This document shows positions 32,023-43,265 of a stretch of DNA of 64,000 nucleotides, piece by piece (the stretch's first letter is position 1; each line of letters opens with the position of its first letter). The notes under the pieces were generated by a model. The model ran no database searches and was not told the origin of the DNA. It worked only from the letters and a program-made list of their open reading frames with translations. The stretch covers positions 124,001 through 188,000 of the forward strand of contig JANCYU010000039.1 of the NCBI GenBank assembly GCA_026122205.1. The letters are read 5' to 3'. This DNA is from Galdieria yellowstonensis (lineage: Eukaryota; Rhodophyta; Bangiophyceae; Galdieriales; Galdieriaceae). Both the position numbers and the translations under genes were made by a program.

Positions 32023-32478
32023 GGCATAATAATATTAAAAAAAGATAACATATATTTTTGAAAGATGGTTCTGACTCGTGACAAACGACTACAACTTTTC
32101 TCGAATATTTATTACAACAACTTGAAGAAGTGCGTCTCCACGATCCTCCACGGGCCAACCCAACGTATCTCTCTCGTCGGGGTTTTCTACCGTCTGTGTT
32201 ACAGTATAAATGAACAACATGCTTTTTCCTATTTTTAGCATTGAAACAACGTGAAAAGTGCATATATAAAGCTTATTCCAATTCTTGAAACACTGCCAAG
32301 TAAAGTTGGTTTTATTAGGTTTACAAGTTATCGCTATTTTGAACCTTTCTCCCAAAGGACATTTCTTCCTCCAGAAAGTTGCGATCGCTTCCAGAAACGG
32401 GACTCAATTCCTTGCGATCGACGAACACGCTTTGTGTGTTGCGGGATTCGTTCTTTCGCGTATTTCTTGTTATATCGA
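32023..32478. other. Divergent promoter region
   Basis: Spacer between the F-box gene and the TDT transporter. The frame of the transporter is open from 32251 but has no ATG before 32479. No other gene is visible. Confidence 0.5.
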
Positions 32479-33675
32479 ATGAAGTTCGTGAAACAAATAC
32501 CGCGACCACTAACAAAGATTGACAGCCCGAAGGAAATAGTAAGGCAGTTTATTCCAAGTTGGTTTGCTGCCACGATGGGCACAGGTATTTTGGCTGTACT
32601 TTTGCACGACTTTCCTTTTCCTTTTGAACACCTCTTCGACTTGGCTTGGGCGTACTGGTGGTTGAACGTTGGTCTCTTTACGATTTTCAGTATTATTTTC
32701 TTGGCACGTTGGGCTTTCTTCTTCAAAGATGCTCTACCTATGTTTTCTCATCCGGTCCAATCCATGTTCCTAGGTGCTATACCTATGGGTCTGTCTACCA
32801 TAGTTAATGGTGTTGCCCTATTCTGTGTGCCAGTTTGGGGTCCGGGTTTTGTAACTCTAGCAGAAGTCTTATGGTGCATCAACGTCGTGTTGGCTTTGGC
32901 CTCGGGTTTATTGGTTCCTATCTATATGATAAGCACACATGAACACACTTTGAAGAAAATGACAGCTGTTTGGGTTTTACCCGTTGTTCCAGCAGAAGTA
33001 GCAGCAGCTAGTGGCGGAGTTATCTTACCAACTATTGCCAATATCGCCTTTGCTCGTTATATTGCCTTTTTGAGTGCTATCTTGTGGGGTATTTCGGTGC
33101 CAATAGCAATGAGTATTCTAGTCATCTTCTTTCTTCGTTTAGTATTGCACAAGTTGCCTCCGAATGATCTCATTATTAGTTGTTTCTTACCTTTGGGTCC
33201 CATTGGTTCCGCAGCATTGGCAGCAACCGGTCTCAGTATTTCAGCGCCTCGTATATTTGCAAGCTTTGGAGATACTCTTTCAGATGTTGCCTATGAAAGT
33301 CTTGCTTCGGCAACGCCAGCAATCGGAATATTAGTAGCTTGCGTCTTATGGGGTTATGGCTTCTGGTGGCTTGTTCTGGCAGTCTTTGCAGTTATAAAGA
33401 CAGTTGTAGATCGTCTTCCCTTTAACCTTGGTTGGTGGGGTCTTATTTTTCCTCTGGGAGTTTTTAGTGCTGCAACCGTAGATTTGTACAAATTGACGCA
33501 GCTTTTGTTCTTTAAAATTGCAGCAGCCATTTTTATTTGCGTGCTGTTTATCCTCTGGTGGATAGTTATGGTGAACACTTTTATAAGAGCCTATACAGGG
33601 GAACTGTTCTATGCGCCTTGTCTGCATACTCAAATGACAACAGTACAAGCAGCGAACTTTGAACTTGAAGTTTAA
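32479..33675 (+). CDS. TDT-family anion transporter (Mae1/Ssu1/TehA-like)
   Basis: A single-exon polytopic protein of 398 residues with about ten hydrophobic helices and short loops. The opening PSWFAATMGTGILAVLL and the segments MFLGAIPMGLSTIVNG and CFLPLGPIGSAALAATG match the tellurite-resistance/dicarboxylate transporter superfamily, which includes yeast malate permease Mae1, sulfite pump Ssu1, bacterial TehA and plant SLAC1. Likely substrates are C4-dicarboxylates, sulfite or other small anions across the plasma membrane. Lack of introns in a gene of this length is modestly unusual here and could reflect horizontal origin, since the closest resemblance I perceive is to bacterial and fungal members; a phylogeny is needed for that claim. 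Confidence 0.85.
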   Translation: MKFVKQIPRPLTKIDSPKEIVRQFIPSWFAATMGTGILAVLLHDFPFPFEHLFDLAWAYWWLNVGLFTIFSIIFLARWAFFFKDALPMFSHPVQSMFLGAIPMGLSTIVNGVALFCVPVWGPGFVTLAEVLWCINVVLALASGLLVPIYMISTHEHTLKKMTAVWVLPVVPAEVAAASGGVILPTIANIAFARYIAFLSAILWGISVPIAMSILVIFFLRLVLHKLPPNDLIISCFLPLGPIGSAALAATGLSISAPRIFASFGDTLSDVAYESLASATPAIGILVACVLWGYGFWWLVLAVFAVIKTVVDRLPFNLGWWGLIFPLGVFSAATVDLYKLTQLLFFKIAAAIFICVLFILWWIVMVNTFIRAYTGELFYAPCLHTQMTTVQAANFELEV

Positions 33676-34049
33676 AAAGTTTCGAATTTCAATAAAGCAC
33701 TTGGCAAGCAGATCATAAAGCGTGTTGTTCATGGATCATTTGCCAAATTGGTCATGTAAAATCAATCTTCGTCTGTCAAGAAAAGGTGATGGAATTGATG
33801 ATGAATGTTTCAAGAATTATTTATTACAAGGAAATAACCTCTCAATATATGCTGAGAATGCTGTGGCTAACTTGAAACCTTTGGATGTGTTTCCGAATTC
33901 CTCACAAAAAACATTACAAGTTGGTCTTGAGAAAATTCAAGTTGCTTTGTTTATACTATTCCAAGGATGAAAATTGGGACAAGGTTTCATTGTGAAAATA
34001 TTTTGAAGGTACCTAGTACCTTGTTGCTGTGTTGATGAGCACAAGTGTT
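33676..34049. other. Spacer with a short doubtful frame
   Basis: An ATG-started frame at 33731-33970 (79 codons) has no recognisable motif and ends in a hydrophobic stretch; it overlaps no other gene but may be chance. Otherwise nothing seen. Confidence 0.35.
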
Positions 34050-35324
34050 TCACAAGCATATTTCCTGTATCCAGCCGGCTCCCTTTTCATTGTAATCTTC
34101 CAAAGTCATACATATTTTCTCAAAAGATGGCAAACTACTAAATATGGTTCCTCCTAACCAGGCCGATAATCTAAGAACAACTTGCTTTAGTTGATACACA
34201 TGAGGAAGAAAGCAACAATATTTACCGAGTATCAGGGAGCCGAAAGATATGAAAGGAAGCAGTGGATGGAATTCTACTCTTCAAATCCTTTTCGACTCTA
34301 TCTTGAAGCCCTGTCATCATCACACATCCTCCATTGAGCACAATATTATTCCACAATCCCTATATCAACACCAATAGTGAGTAATTTTTCAGGTCGAATA
34401 CAATAGTCACCTTTCGAATATTAAATGGCGTTTCTTCGATACACTTACAAATCATATCGACCAAACCTAAAGTTGGTATGCCTGCCACTTGGGGATGAAA
34501 TAACATTTCAGGACATTGGAAGCATTCGATATCCAAAGTGATTAAGCTATCATCCGGTAATTGGAGTTGTTTTCCTCTCAATTTTCCTTGAAGATAATAC
34601 TCGCGTTCCTTTTGATAGTCCAGTGCAACGTAACAAGCGTTTTCTTTCATATCTCTTATGACATGGCTCTCTGTGTGATGGAAACCAAAACGATATCCTT
34701 TCTTCCATAGCAACTTTAGTGCTTGAGCATGTTGTTGAAGGAATCCACAAGATAATATATTCTTACTTTGGATAAATATTGACCCAAATGCTTTCCAGCA
34801 ATTTCTTGTTGTTGTATAGCGTTTTGTATGGTGTAACCTTCGTATACAGGCACAATACTGGTAAGACTATCACCAGAATCTATTACAACTCCTGTTGTTT
34901 TGCCACTGCAGTAAAGTGCCAACATAGATTGACTAGCAATGTACAATGCCGGGATATGAAATACTTCAAAAAGCATTTCCGTCATTCGCTCTCTTTCCTT
35001 GAGAGGATGGAGAGGGGGTTCCGACACAAGCATCGTTTGATGTTTTGGATCGACTCTAAGTTCATCGAAGAAGATGTATTTGAAGATTTCTTCCATTGCT
35101 TGCCAGTCATTTACTATTCCATTTTGAATAGGAGAGGATATTTGAGAGAATATTTCATGTTTCCTCGACAACTGATTCCCTACAAAGTATGCGTTGGAAT
35201 TTTCACAATATTCCCTTTGGGTCTTTGTTTGACTCAGAAAAGGTTCAAAGATGGCACAAGGTATCGCTTCATTTGAAAAGCCTACTTTAAAAGTATTAGA
35301 ACCACAATCCACCACAATAGGCAT
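34050..35324 (-). CDS. Divergent actin / actin-related protein
   Basis: Four exons (35324-34767, 34713-34411, 34359-34226, 34170-34050; introns 53, 51 and 55 bp) give 371 residues, almost exactly actin length. Actin landmarks are present in order: MPIVVDCGSNTFKVGF (phosphate 1), TTGVVIDSGDSLTSIVPVYE (phosphate 2), VRDIKEKLCYVAL counterpart VIRDMKENACYVALDY, and the late pair LWNNIVLNGGCVMM and SAWLGGTIFSSL. The nucleotide cleft is therefore retained, but surface loops differ strongly from conventional actin. It lacks the long insertions of Arp4-Arp9, so it is either a fast-evolving actin or an Arp1/Arp10-like protein. ATG 35387 would add 21 residues. Arp class cannot be decided by eye. Confidence 0.8.
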
Positions 35325-35811
35325 CGAGAAGACACAACGAAAATTGCAATGGACAAAAGTTGTTCCAGGGAACAGTGTTTTGTTCATTGCGACCCTTGAA
35401 AGGTTGTGAAGACGCCTCCAATGGCATCGATAATCGATCGGTGATGTTGTGTCCCTTGAAAACAGCAGCGGAGAAAAGTGCTCGTTCCAACAAACTACTA
35501 CAGTATTTGACTCGGAAATTGTGATCTTTCTTTCTCTATACTTAAAATATTTATGCAAAGACAAAAATACACTATATCGTCCGAATAAGAATACTTCAGG
35601 AAAAAACGCTCGTACACCAAGAGGTGTTTTACCGTTTCAATATTTCTAAAGATACCCAGGCTATCTATTGAATACAATGTTTCTTTCAAAAACATCTAAA
35701 ACTCAGTAAAACTCAAAGAGCTCAGAACTTCTTAGAGGAATATCAATCTTCATTGAATAACGTCCGCTGATTGACAGATAACAGTCATCATAGCTCTTAC
35801 TTGAAATAAAG
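35325..35811. other. Spacer
   Basis: About 490 bp upstream of the actin-like gene and downstream of the uL10 gene. AT-rich; no gene seen. Confidence 0.45.
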
Positions 35812-36629
35812 TTAAGAAAGCTTCTTTTGATAACTCTCCAAGATGTTAGTCAACGAAGTCTGATGGTTCTGAAAACAAACAAGTGAGAAACGAAAAAGTT
35901 GCATATTTTCGTCTTACCGAAAGAACGTTGACTAGCTCTTGTTGGGGGCGTCCAAGCACAGTTACGAGACTAAGGTCCCCTTTGAGGGTGTTTACCAACT
36001 CAAGTTGAAGTTCTTTCGGGCTAGGACCATCCTAAGGGTGAAGACGGTTAAAAATAAAAACATGACAGGGAGAATGCTTGCCAGAATTTTCTGAAAAAAG
36101 GGCCCTGTTACAAGTAGTTCGTCAATTTTAGCTCCCAACAATAAGCCACCTAAGACCTTTCAAAATCAACTCCTTATTTGCAAAGCAAGACTCACCAGGA
36201 ATCAGCGAACATGCCCTTTTCATAGCTTCCGTAAACTGCTGCGCATCGTTCGAAAAACACACGGCGCTTGGAAAACCAAGAAATAACGGCCTCATATCTT
36301 TCCACCTTGAATTCGGATAAGTCAGTTAAAAGGACAAATTTCCAAAACAAACTATACCCAAGCTTTTCAGTAACTTCCCGTCCTTCCCAAGGCTTACAAA
36401 AACGTGCCTCTACCTCAGAAAGCCCTTCTGTAACTCGCTGTCTACGAAGATCCATCAATAACACTTTTGACAAACAACTCAAGAAATACCTCAAAAACAA
36501 ACGTCTCCAGGGAACTCCTTTTGTAAATCCAACAAAGCCAAGATATCTAAAATTCTTGAATATTCGAGTCCACTCTCTTATAATAAGTTCTCGACGGAGT
36601 TGTCGAAGGTCTACCGTCTTCGTTGCCAT
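35812..36629 (-). CDS. Ribosomal protein uL10, organellar type (six exons)
   Basis: Six short exons (36629-36490, 36441-36358, 36305-36196, 36149-36082, 36031-35918, 35868-35812) give 190 residues. The spliced product shows the L10 order: TVDLRQLRRELI, an RNA-binding segment, WKDMRPLFLGFPSAVCFSND, IPGGLLLGAKIDELLVTGPF, then PKELQLELVNTLKGDLSLVT and a C-terminal helix that would bind L7/L12. The introns were chosen because each restores this pattern. The unspliced frame of exons 1-3 gives a plausible but false 145-residue protein. Intron 4 starts with GC (GCAAGC...TTAG), a GC-AG intron. The sequence is of bacterial/mitochondrial rather than P0 type. A long presequence is not apparent, so mitochondrial placement is likely but unproven. 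Confidence 0.78.
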
Positions 36630-36765
36630 TCCAAAATTTTACAATTCCGAGCACCAAATTTCCTCAAGACGACGAGTGTCCTTCTCGGAAGCATTTTCTT
36701 CAGACGCTGTCATATCTCCTCAAGTAACTCTTTATAAAGTCCCACTGATACTTCATTGACAGGTG

Positions 36766-37463
36766 CTACTTATACCAAACGGTCAGAGGAATTTCGATAC
36801 AAGTGCCATCGCGAAAATCTTTCAAATAGAAACACTCTTTTTTAAATAAATCATGCTCATCATCTCTCTTGTGGACAAAAGTACTGTTGCAACTCTTCAT
36901 TTCCAAACGCACTTGTTCGCAGGAATCTATGTGTAGCTGATGAGGAGAAAACCAGGCAATTTCACCATCATAAACAAAGCAACCAACTTTGTCGCGACTT
37001 TTTTCAACGGCAAGTTCTTCACAGTCATTGGGTAGACTGGTTTTGTAGTTCTGTTCATCAGAGCGAGAAACACAGTAATATCGTACAGACTCGAGACGTT
37101 CGTCTGGAGGGAAGCTTACTCGTTTTACTTTCTTTTTTGGTGAATCTTGAAGCTTGCGGGGGCTCGACGAATTCCTTTGCCTTAATATGCCTTTAACTCC
37201 GTTACTCTTCTTTGAAATTGTCTTATTCACTCTACTTCTAATTAACTTTCGCTCCCTATTTAACTGTTTTATGGGAAATAGAGGAAATGATCTCATCCTT
37301 ACGTCTTTTTTACAAAACCTCCAGGGTTCAAAACAAACTTCCACTTCTGGTGTAACTTTTGTGCGCGATACTTACACAGGAGAAGTTCTTTATGAACCTT
37401 ACGAGAAACTTTCCAAGGGAGACCAGAGGGTCCAAATTTCTTTACTCTTTGATACAAGTCCAT
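36766..37463 (-). CDS. Hypothetical basic protein with PP1-docking RVSF motif
   Basis: Two exons (37463-37376 and 37304-36766) encode 208 residues; the intron of 71 bp has a GTAAGT donor, but its acceptor is ambiguous because two nearby AGs also keep frame. The sequence is basic in the middle (RSRVNKTISKKS, and SPKKKVKRVSFPPDERLESV). KRVSF is a good match to the RVxF docking motif of protein phosphatase 1 (K/R-V/I-x-F). The C-terminal part has an acidic patch and an IPLTVWYK end. Proteins of this kind are often mitotic PP1 targeting subunits (the Repo-Man/Ki-67 style), but there is no further similarity to support that. Function unknown. Confidence 0.55.
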
Positions 37464-37481
37464 AGAGGAGAGTAGCTTCTT

Positions 37482-37931
37482 CTAGAGGCAAGAGACAGTT
37501 AGTATGCGGCTTGAAATAAAATCAATACTAACTTTCCCAATAGGCAACCAATCTAATAGACTTATCAGGCAGTTAAGAAGTTGCCATTCGGCTTGTACTA
37601 CCAGCACATCGAATAGGTGTGGAAGGTAGTTAAAGGAAGCACTTGAAACGACACTGAACAGTTCAACCCGTATTCTACTCATAAGAGTCCCTCTTAAGTG
37701 CATAGGGCATTTCGAAAAGTCTTCAAGGAAGGCTCTGAATAACTTCAGGGTCACATGTTCCTCTGACTTGACTAACTCGTTCAAAGACATCTGCTTTCCT
37801 AAGAAAAATGGAATCCAATCGCTCAATTTTAAATTTTGAGATAATTTAGCGCGCTTTTCGTTCAATTTTCTTTCGGGTTCTCTCTGTCTTACGAAACGAT
37901 ACAGCAACACTGAAGGATATATTGCAAACGC
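37482..37931 (-). CDS. Hypothetical helical protein, 3' coding part only
   Basis: An open reverse-strand frame of about 150 codons that ends at 37482 and has no ATG at its 5' end. A stop lies just upstream (37937) next to a possible splice acceptor, so this is probably the last exon of a longer gene. The sequence is helical and Leu-rich, for instance LKLSDWIPFFLGKQMSLNEL and AEWQLLNCLISLLDWLP, suggesting an alpha-solenoid. Upstream exons could lie in 37940-38950, where other reverse-strand coding patches are seen. I recognise no family. Confidence 0.4.
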   Translation of the reverse strand, partial: AFAIYPSVLLYRFVRQREPERKLNEKRAKLSQNLKLSDWIPFFLGKQMSLNELVKSEEHVTLKLFRAFLEDFSKCPMHLRGTLMSRIRVELFSVVSSASFNYLPHLFDVLVVQAEWQLLNCLISLLDWLPIGKVSIDFISSRILTVSCL

Positions 37932-38278
37932 CTTTCAAACAAAGCTTGCAAAGTCTCTATAGGTAAAAGAGGTTAAACTCTATAGTTGAAAGGGAAATAT
38001 ACTTGAAATAACGCAAACAAACAGCTATTGGTATATGACCCCTTTCGTGGACATATATCCAAAAATTTCGAACTCGAGTACACTCTGCAAAATAACACCA
38101 CGAAATAGCCGTTTTGGATACCAACAATGCGTTTTGAAAAATAAAAATTGGTAGTGAACTATCTAACTTGTAAAGGCATTATTGACTTTTTTACAGTGGA
38201 GAGAAAACATCTGCAAGTTTTTTGCGAGCTGAAGGGAAGTCGAGAACCACTTTTACTACAAACACCTTAAAGATGCAC

Positions 38279-38611
38279 TCAAAGATTATAGTGACAAATC
38301 GTGCATTTACTTTTTTGGAGATAACCACAATGGCAGATCTCGCCTATTCCAACGCGTTCCACAGGTTCATCCCTTAAGTTATCTGATCGAATATTCATTT
38401 TCGATATTATCATTCTTTCTAGAACGAATTGCATAGCCTTCTCGTCTTGTTCAAACTTTCAAGAAGTTCAATGACGTTCAGCCTCTAGAGCGCAAATTAA
38501 CGCACCCTCATTATTTGTAATCTTCAAGTTGCTGGTCATTTGGCAAACAAGGTTATCTATCGTTACCAAATGAACATCGCTGTGCTGGAATAGACTTGAT
38601 AAATTTTTGAC
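38279..38611 (-). CDS. Candidate coding patch ending in a CxC/CxxC motif (unresolved)
   Basis: Two reverse-strand stretches read as coding: 38611-38506 (after a TAACAG acceptor) and 38445-38279. Joining them with a 60-bp intron keeps a frame that includes HSDVHLVTIDNLVCQM, EKAMQFVLERMIISKMN and ends ICHCGYLQKSKCTICHYNL followed by a stop. The closing CHCG...CTICH could bind zinc. Further 5' exons, perhaps near 38700-38870 (an ATG frame starting MAIFAMRNAIYDDL), were not resolved. Read without splicing, the frame contains two stops, so a pseudogene is also possible. It may belong with the 37482-37931 frame. No family recognised. Confidence 0.3.
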
Positions 38612-39042
38612 CTGTTACAATGTTCTACGCTTTCTTTCAGTCAGTTTTCCTGTTAGCAAAAGTTTCATTGCTGATGCTGTAAAAAGTTTTCAATGAAAGA
38701 ACATTCTTATTAAGGAGATATTGAGCAAAACTTTGGAAACACTGGTTATAAGTTGCTAAGCGGATTGATTGGCCAATAACAGCATTCCAATCACAACAAC
38801 AGCAACAGTTGAATGTGGGGTCTTTGTCAGGTCATCATAGATTGCGTTTCTCATAGCAAAAATTGCCATTTATTCCAATCCGTTTCTCTGAAATTTCTGA
38901 CAATTTTTTCTCGAAACAACAATTAAAAATCGCAATACTTGTGAGAATCCATTCTGAACGAGCGTAAACGAACCGTTGGACCTTTTACAACTCCATGGAT
39001 ACGACAAGTATTAGTGTTATTCAGCTTGCCAATAACAAAGGC

Positions 39043-40268
39043 CTAGTTGAGCTTTCGCAAATACCAGGCCTTAAACTGCTCCAAAAATATAAAGGTCAAG
39101 ACTGTATGTGGACCGATACGGAAGAAGAACGGCCAAAACCCTTTCCATAAAGCAAAGAAGCCTTCGTATTTAACTACTTTGATGATGCAATCTATCATTC
39201 CATTATATTCTCTTTTTCCATCCACCGTCTGAAAATTTTAATACAAGCTACAAGAAAAAATGGACTACTCTACCTTCATATTTTGAACTCTGGTTTTAGC
39301 CATATCTAGGGGCAAACTAACACTAGAGGCACAGAAACCAGCTACTGAAGAGGCAAATGCATGGGCTCCAATGTGGTCTCCTATCAAACCATGAGAAACA
39401 ACAAGCTAAACACGATTGAGATAAAACGAAGAACCCTGTAAATGAAAATTTTACCTGTTTGGCTTGGTCATAAGTAGACAACTGTGCTGCATTTAGAGCC
39501 ATCGCTCGACCAATAGTGGGAAAAGCTCCTCTCCATAATGTGAAAACACCCTCCTCTCGAACAATGCGAATCAGAGCATCTACAACGTTTTTGTAACTAG
39601 AAAGCCGTGAACAAAAAATTGAAGATGGCCATAGTTTCATACCCCCTTTGTTGTTCCTTTGGTAGTCTTCCATCAGCAGTCATACGAATCAACTGAAAAC
39701 AAAATAAGTCAAGGTCTCTACTTTAGAAAAAACACAAGCGTACTGCCACTTCTGCTGGAGTTCCCACAAAAGCGCCAACTGCTCCTGCTGTCAATCCAGC
39801 TGCTACCTTTAAATAAAAAGGTGGTGGCTGAGTGGCCATTTTATCCATGGCGTCTCTTAGAGCACCAAAAACTCCTAATCTCGTTGTGGTGTAGGTAACC
39901 TACGAAATATATGGTTCATTTGCAACATATAACATATTCGACGTACTTGTCTAAACAGTGCTGCAGTTAAACCACGATAAAGGCCAAAGAAGCTTTCTCT
40001 TTGAATCACACCCATGAAAGTCTTAAAAAAGCCCACCGTTGGTACACCTCTCGTACCCTGACCACTAAGTTGCAAGCGGGTCTTAACTAAGTCGATGGGC
40101 TGAACTATGGTTGTTGCGGTCATTCCACTACAGAAAATACACTCACTATTCGTACTATCCCTCCTTTCCGTCAACCTACCTAAGACCACCGAACACAAAC
40201 TGCATATAGTTTGGCACTGTTTTAACAGTTTGGGCACGAGTTGTTGCACTAGTCGTTGTGGCAGCCAT
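39043..40268 (-). CDS. Mitochondrial 2-oxoglutarate/malate-type carrier (SLC25A11-like)
   Basis: Seven exons (40268-40180, 40127-39947, 39899-39744, 39692-39643, 39596-39455, 39405-39274, 39228-39043) give 311 residues. Three mitochondrial-carrier repeats are present with signatures QPIDLVKTRLQ, TPAEVALIRM and LPLDMAKTRVQ. The unusual second signature (PAEVALIRM instead of PxDxxKxR) together with SGMTATTIVQP and WRGAFPTIGRAM is characteristic of the oxoglutarate carrier group, which exchanges 2-oxoglutarate for malate across the inner membrane. Every intron is 40-60 bp and each junction restores the repeat. It starts 63 bp from the 3' end of the VPS39-like gene, with a GGCGCC element between. 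Dicarboxylate carrier is the closest alternative. Confidence 0.88.
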
Positions 40269-40330
40269 AGTTGTTTGATCGTTGCTTCCTGTCTTCTATA
40301 AAACAACAACAAAAGCCAAAATTATTTTCT

Positions 40331-43236
40331 TCACCGATTTTGGCGCCCACTCGACTTTCGATGGCAAAGCAAATGTGCCACGGAATGATCGGAATATACG
40401 GCAATCGCACTCGTTCCCACTTTGCGGTTACATATACAACAAGCGCGGTCTCTTCCAATTACTATTTTCTGTTTCTTCATTTGAACTAAATGATCATTGA
40501 GGAGTAAATGTTCGCTCTTCAACAGGGACTTCTTCACCTTTATAGAGCGAACGAGACCAATAGCATTAGAAAGGGATGATAGTAGAAAAGGAATAATACA
40601 TTTCAACTCGATATTGTTAGGCAACTCCCGTATTACTCGACTGCAATCCACCTTCACGCCATCCCTAGAAGAAACAAGTTGACAAGCCCTAGTCACAAAT
40701 TTGGATGTATCCGAGTAGTTCTCTTCTTCGCCTTGGACAGCATCGCTAGTTGCCATGGATAAATACATCTTCACTAGCTGAGTCCAAACTTCTCTACTCT
40801 CATGAGAAGGAACTGTATCTCTTATAAAGTTTTCGGCAGCTTCTGGATCCAAACCTTCCTCTACCAACAAATGAAGAGCTTCCATATATTTGCCTTGTTG
40901 ACCGACCAAAAATGCGCGCTCTTTGTACAATTCTTTATCTTGTGGGAGTTGTTGAAGCACATATTGTGGATCAAACCCTTGCCGCTGACAAATAAAGTCA
41001 CAAATCTTGTTCTTAGCTTCAACAGGACTATCTAAAGTTTTACTTGTTTCGCTTTGCTTCGAGTATATATAATTGTCAATATAGGCTTTGCCCAGCTGAT
41101 CAATCAAGATTGAATAATATCGAGTGTTCATGCGCCTGTCTTCTATCAGTTTTTCTATTTGTTGCTCCAGAAATCTAATTAGTAAGTTACAGGGCTGCTT
41201 TCTCAAGAAATCCAAGGCATCTGTTAGGGATATAAAAGACTTGGATAATAATTGAAGCATCACCTCAGAATCGCCACCATGATCCAAATACCACTGAAGG
41301 TGTTCTAAAATAACTTGACTAGTGTTCAACAATCCAGAAAGCTCCATTAAATATGTTCCCAACTTGTGTATATAAGTATTCTGAATATCGTCTGAACTTG
41401 ATTCAATCAAGCGTTCTAGCGTATTCAGTGCCATTTCATAACATCCCGCGGAATGATATAAATGAAACCAAAACAAATGAACTTCATTTTCTGGCATATA
41501 TTCAGCATCGGAACGCCATTGATCTAATTGAACAACGTGACAACGTAGTTGTTTCAATAGCTCGATCAACTTTTTGCTTTCCACGTGTGCCATTAATAAT
41601 GCTTCTATCACCTTACTGAATACTTCATCTTGACCTGGAATCCATAAAGTATCGACAATCGCGTCTTCTGTCAGTCCTCTACGCTTTCTTATTTCTTTCA
41701 TTTCCTTTGCATAATGTGATGCTAAAAAGGCTGCCCATTCTTCTAAAGCACTTTTCCAACTTTGTGGCACATATTTATCTCTTAGTTCTAAGACTTGTTT
41801 TGTCGAAATATTCATTTCGTGAAGAAATGAAATGGCAAGAGAGTGATTTCCTTTTTTCAACGCATCTAAGCAGAGGGCTTCACGCAAAGAATAGACTCGC
41901 TCCCTTCCAAAGTCTTCAGGTAAAGATTCTGCTATTTCCAAAGCAAGTTGCAGTTGCTTCTAATACAGAGTAAATATATCAATGAACAATAATAAAAACA
42001 AACGTACTTCATTTTCCAACTGTTTCGTTATTTCCCAAATTGGTTCCCGTAAAAATAACTTTAAAACCTTTGTATACCAATAAGCATATCCAGCAACACT
42101 TGAATCTACCAAGTCTCCACAAGACGGCGCAATCATACAACTCGTGTTGAAGAATCGACTGGAAGAAACATAATTTTGCAAATGGATAGTCTGAACAATA
42201 CTACCAATTCCTTTGTTCGATAAGGTACGAATTAATAACTGATTCCTGGAGTACAATGCGATGCAAAAGGGACGACAAAATACAACGGACAATGGAACTT
42301 GGTTTTCCGAGGAAAGAAAAGTAACCTGATTCAAGAATCCTTGAGATGAAGAAAATATGCGAAAAACACTTGCTTGTTCCATTTCGAGAAGCCATCTATC
42401 GCTATCAGGAAGTGGAAGCGCAATCGGTTCTCTCGTAGAGCTATTCGACATTAAGCCCTTCATTCTACGTAAAATATAAAACGAGGAAGTATTTCCTGAA
42501 GGACTAGGAGACTCTACTGTCCTTCGACTGGTATCTAAGTCCGACTTCATTGACACTACATTTCGCACTTGTAGTAAGCCATCGTCTGTTACACTATAAA
42601 TGATGTGATCTCGTAGAGTTGAAACACAAAGCTCCTTTTTGCTACAAGTACCTCCGAATCTAATGGCAAGAGGCAAGTCTGCCGAATCTTGCTCTCCGGT
42701 AAAAACAAAACAAGGCTCAGTTTGTGAGCTAGTCAACATTAATAGCCGAACCCTTTTCCTAGCTGCAACGGCAATATAGGCGACGTTTTCCGTCCAGGAG
42801 TTTACACTAAAGACATGAGCTCCACTTGTCTTTTCAGACAACAATTGCAGCTGAGAAGACTGTCGAGGAAATAGTTCCAAGTTTGGAAGCTCATACGCAA
42901 CCAGAACAGAGTCTACTAAGAGGAACACAAGACGAATGTTTTGAAACCTGACAAACTGTAGAGGACTCAAAGAAGGGTTAGAACTAAAACTCGAATTTGA
43001 TCTATTCAACGCAATTTTTCTCGAACGAACAATTCTATAGCTTTGCGAGTCTGAAGCACCTTTTACACTCAGTAGTAGTCCAAACCGAAATGAACAAAAC
43101 ACCTACTGATAGAAACATATAAAAGGTATCCTTCGTTTGTAGTTACTGCCAAAGTATCCGATTCAACAGCACATATACTGCTAATTTTATAAGTAAAATC
43201 TGCGATACAAGAGCCAACTAGAAACACATCAGACAT
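40331..43236 (-). CDS. VPS39-like HOPS/CORVET subunit
   Basis: Three exons (43236-43107, 43059-42008, 41959-40331) encode 936 residues. The N-terminal third is a CNH/citron beta-propeller (SSICAVESDTLAVTTNEGYL is its first blade). The middle is a clathrin-heavy-chain-like alpha-solenoid. The C-terminus has the VPS39/TRAP1 domain pattern KIVIGRDRACCICNRKVGTS and AIAVYSDHSVAHLLC. VPS39 (Vam6) and its paralogue Vps3/TGFBRAP1 tether endosomes or vacuoles through Rab7 or Rab5; which of the two this is cannot be said. It is divergent from a TPR gene with only 29 bp between start codons. The first intron donor (CAGTAGGT) was set by frame. Confidence 0.82.
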
Positions 43237-43265
43237 AGCAACGAAATGAACGCAACTTTGGGGCG

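Noticed and set aside
32251..32478. N-terminal extension of the TDT transporter
   Set aside because: The frame is open but starts with GTG and contains no ATG; the family starts near the ATG at 32479.
36192..36629. An uninterrupted reverse-strand frame of 145 codons that looks like a complete gene
   Set aside because: It ignores three introns. Splicing at GTATTT, GTATAG and GTGAGT donors gives the conserved uL10 pattern, while the unspliced frame has no family resemblance.
37154..37465. Forward-strand 103-codon frame opposite the RVSF-motif gene
   Set aside because: The reverse strand gives a better model there, with an ATG, a GTAAGT donor and a docking motif.
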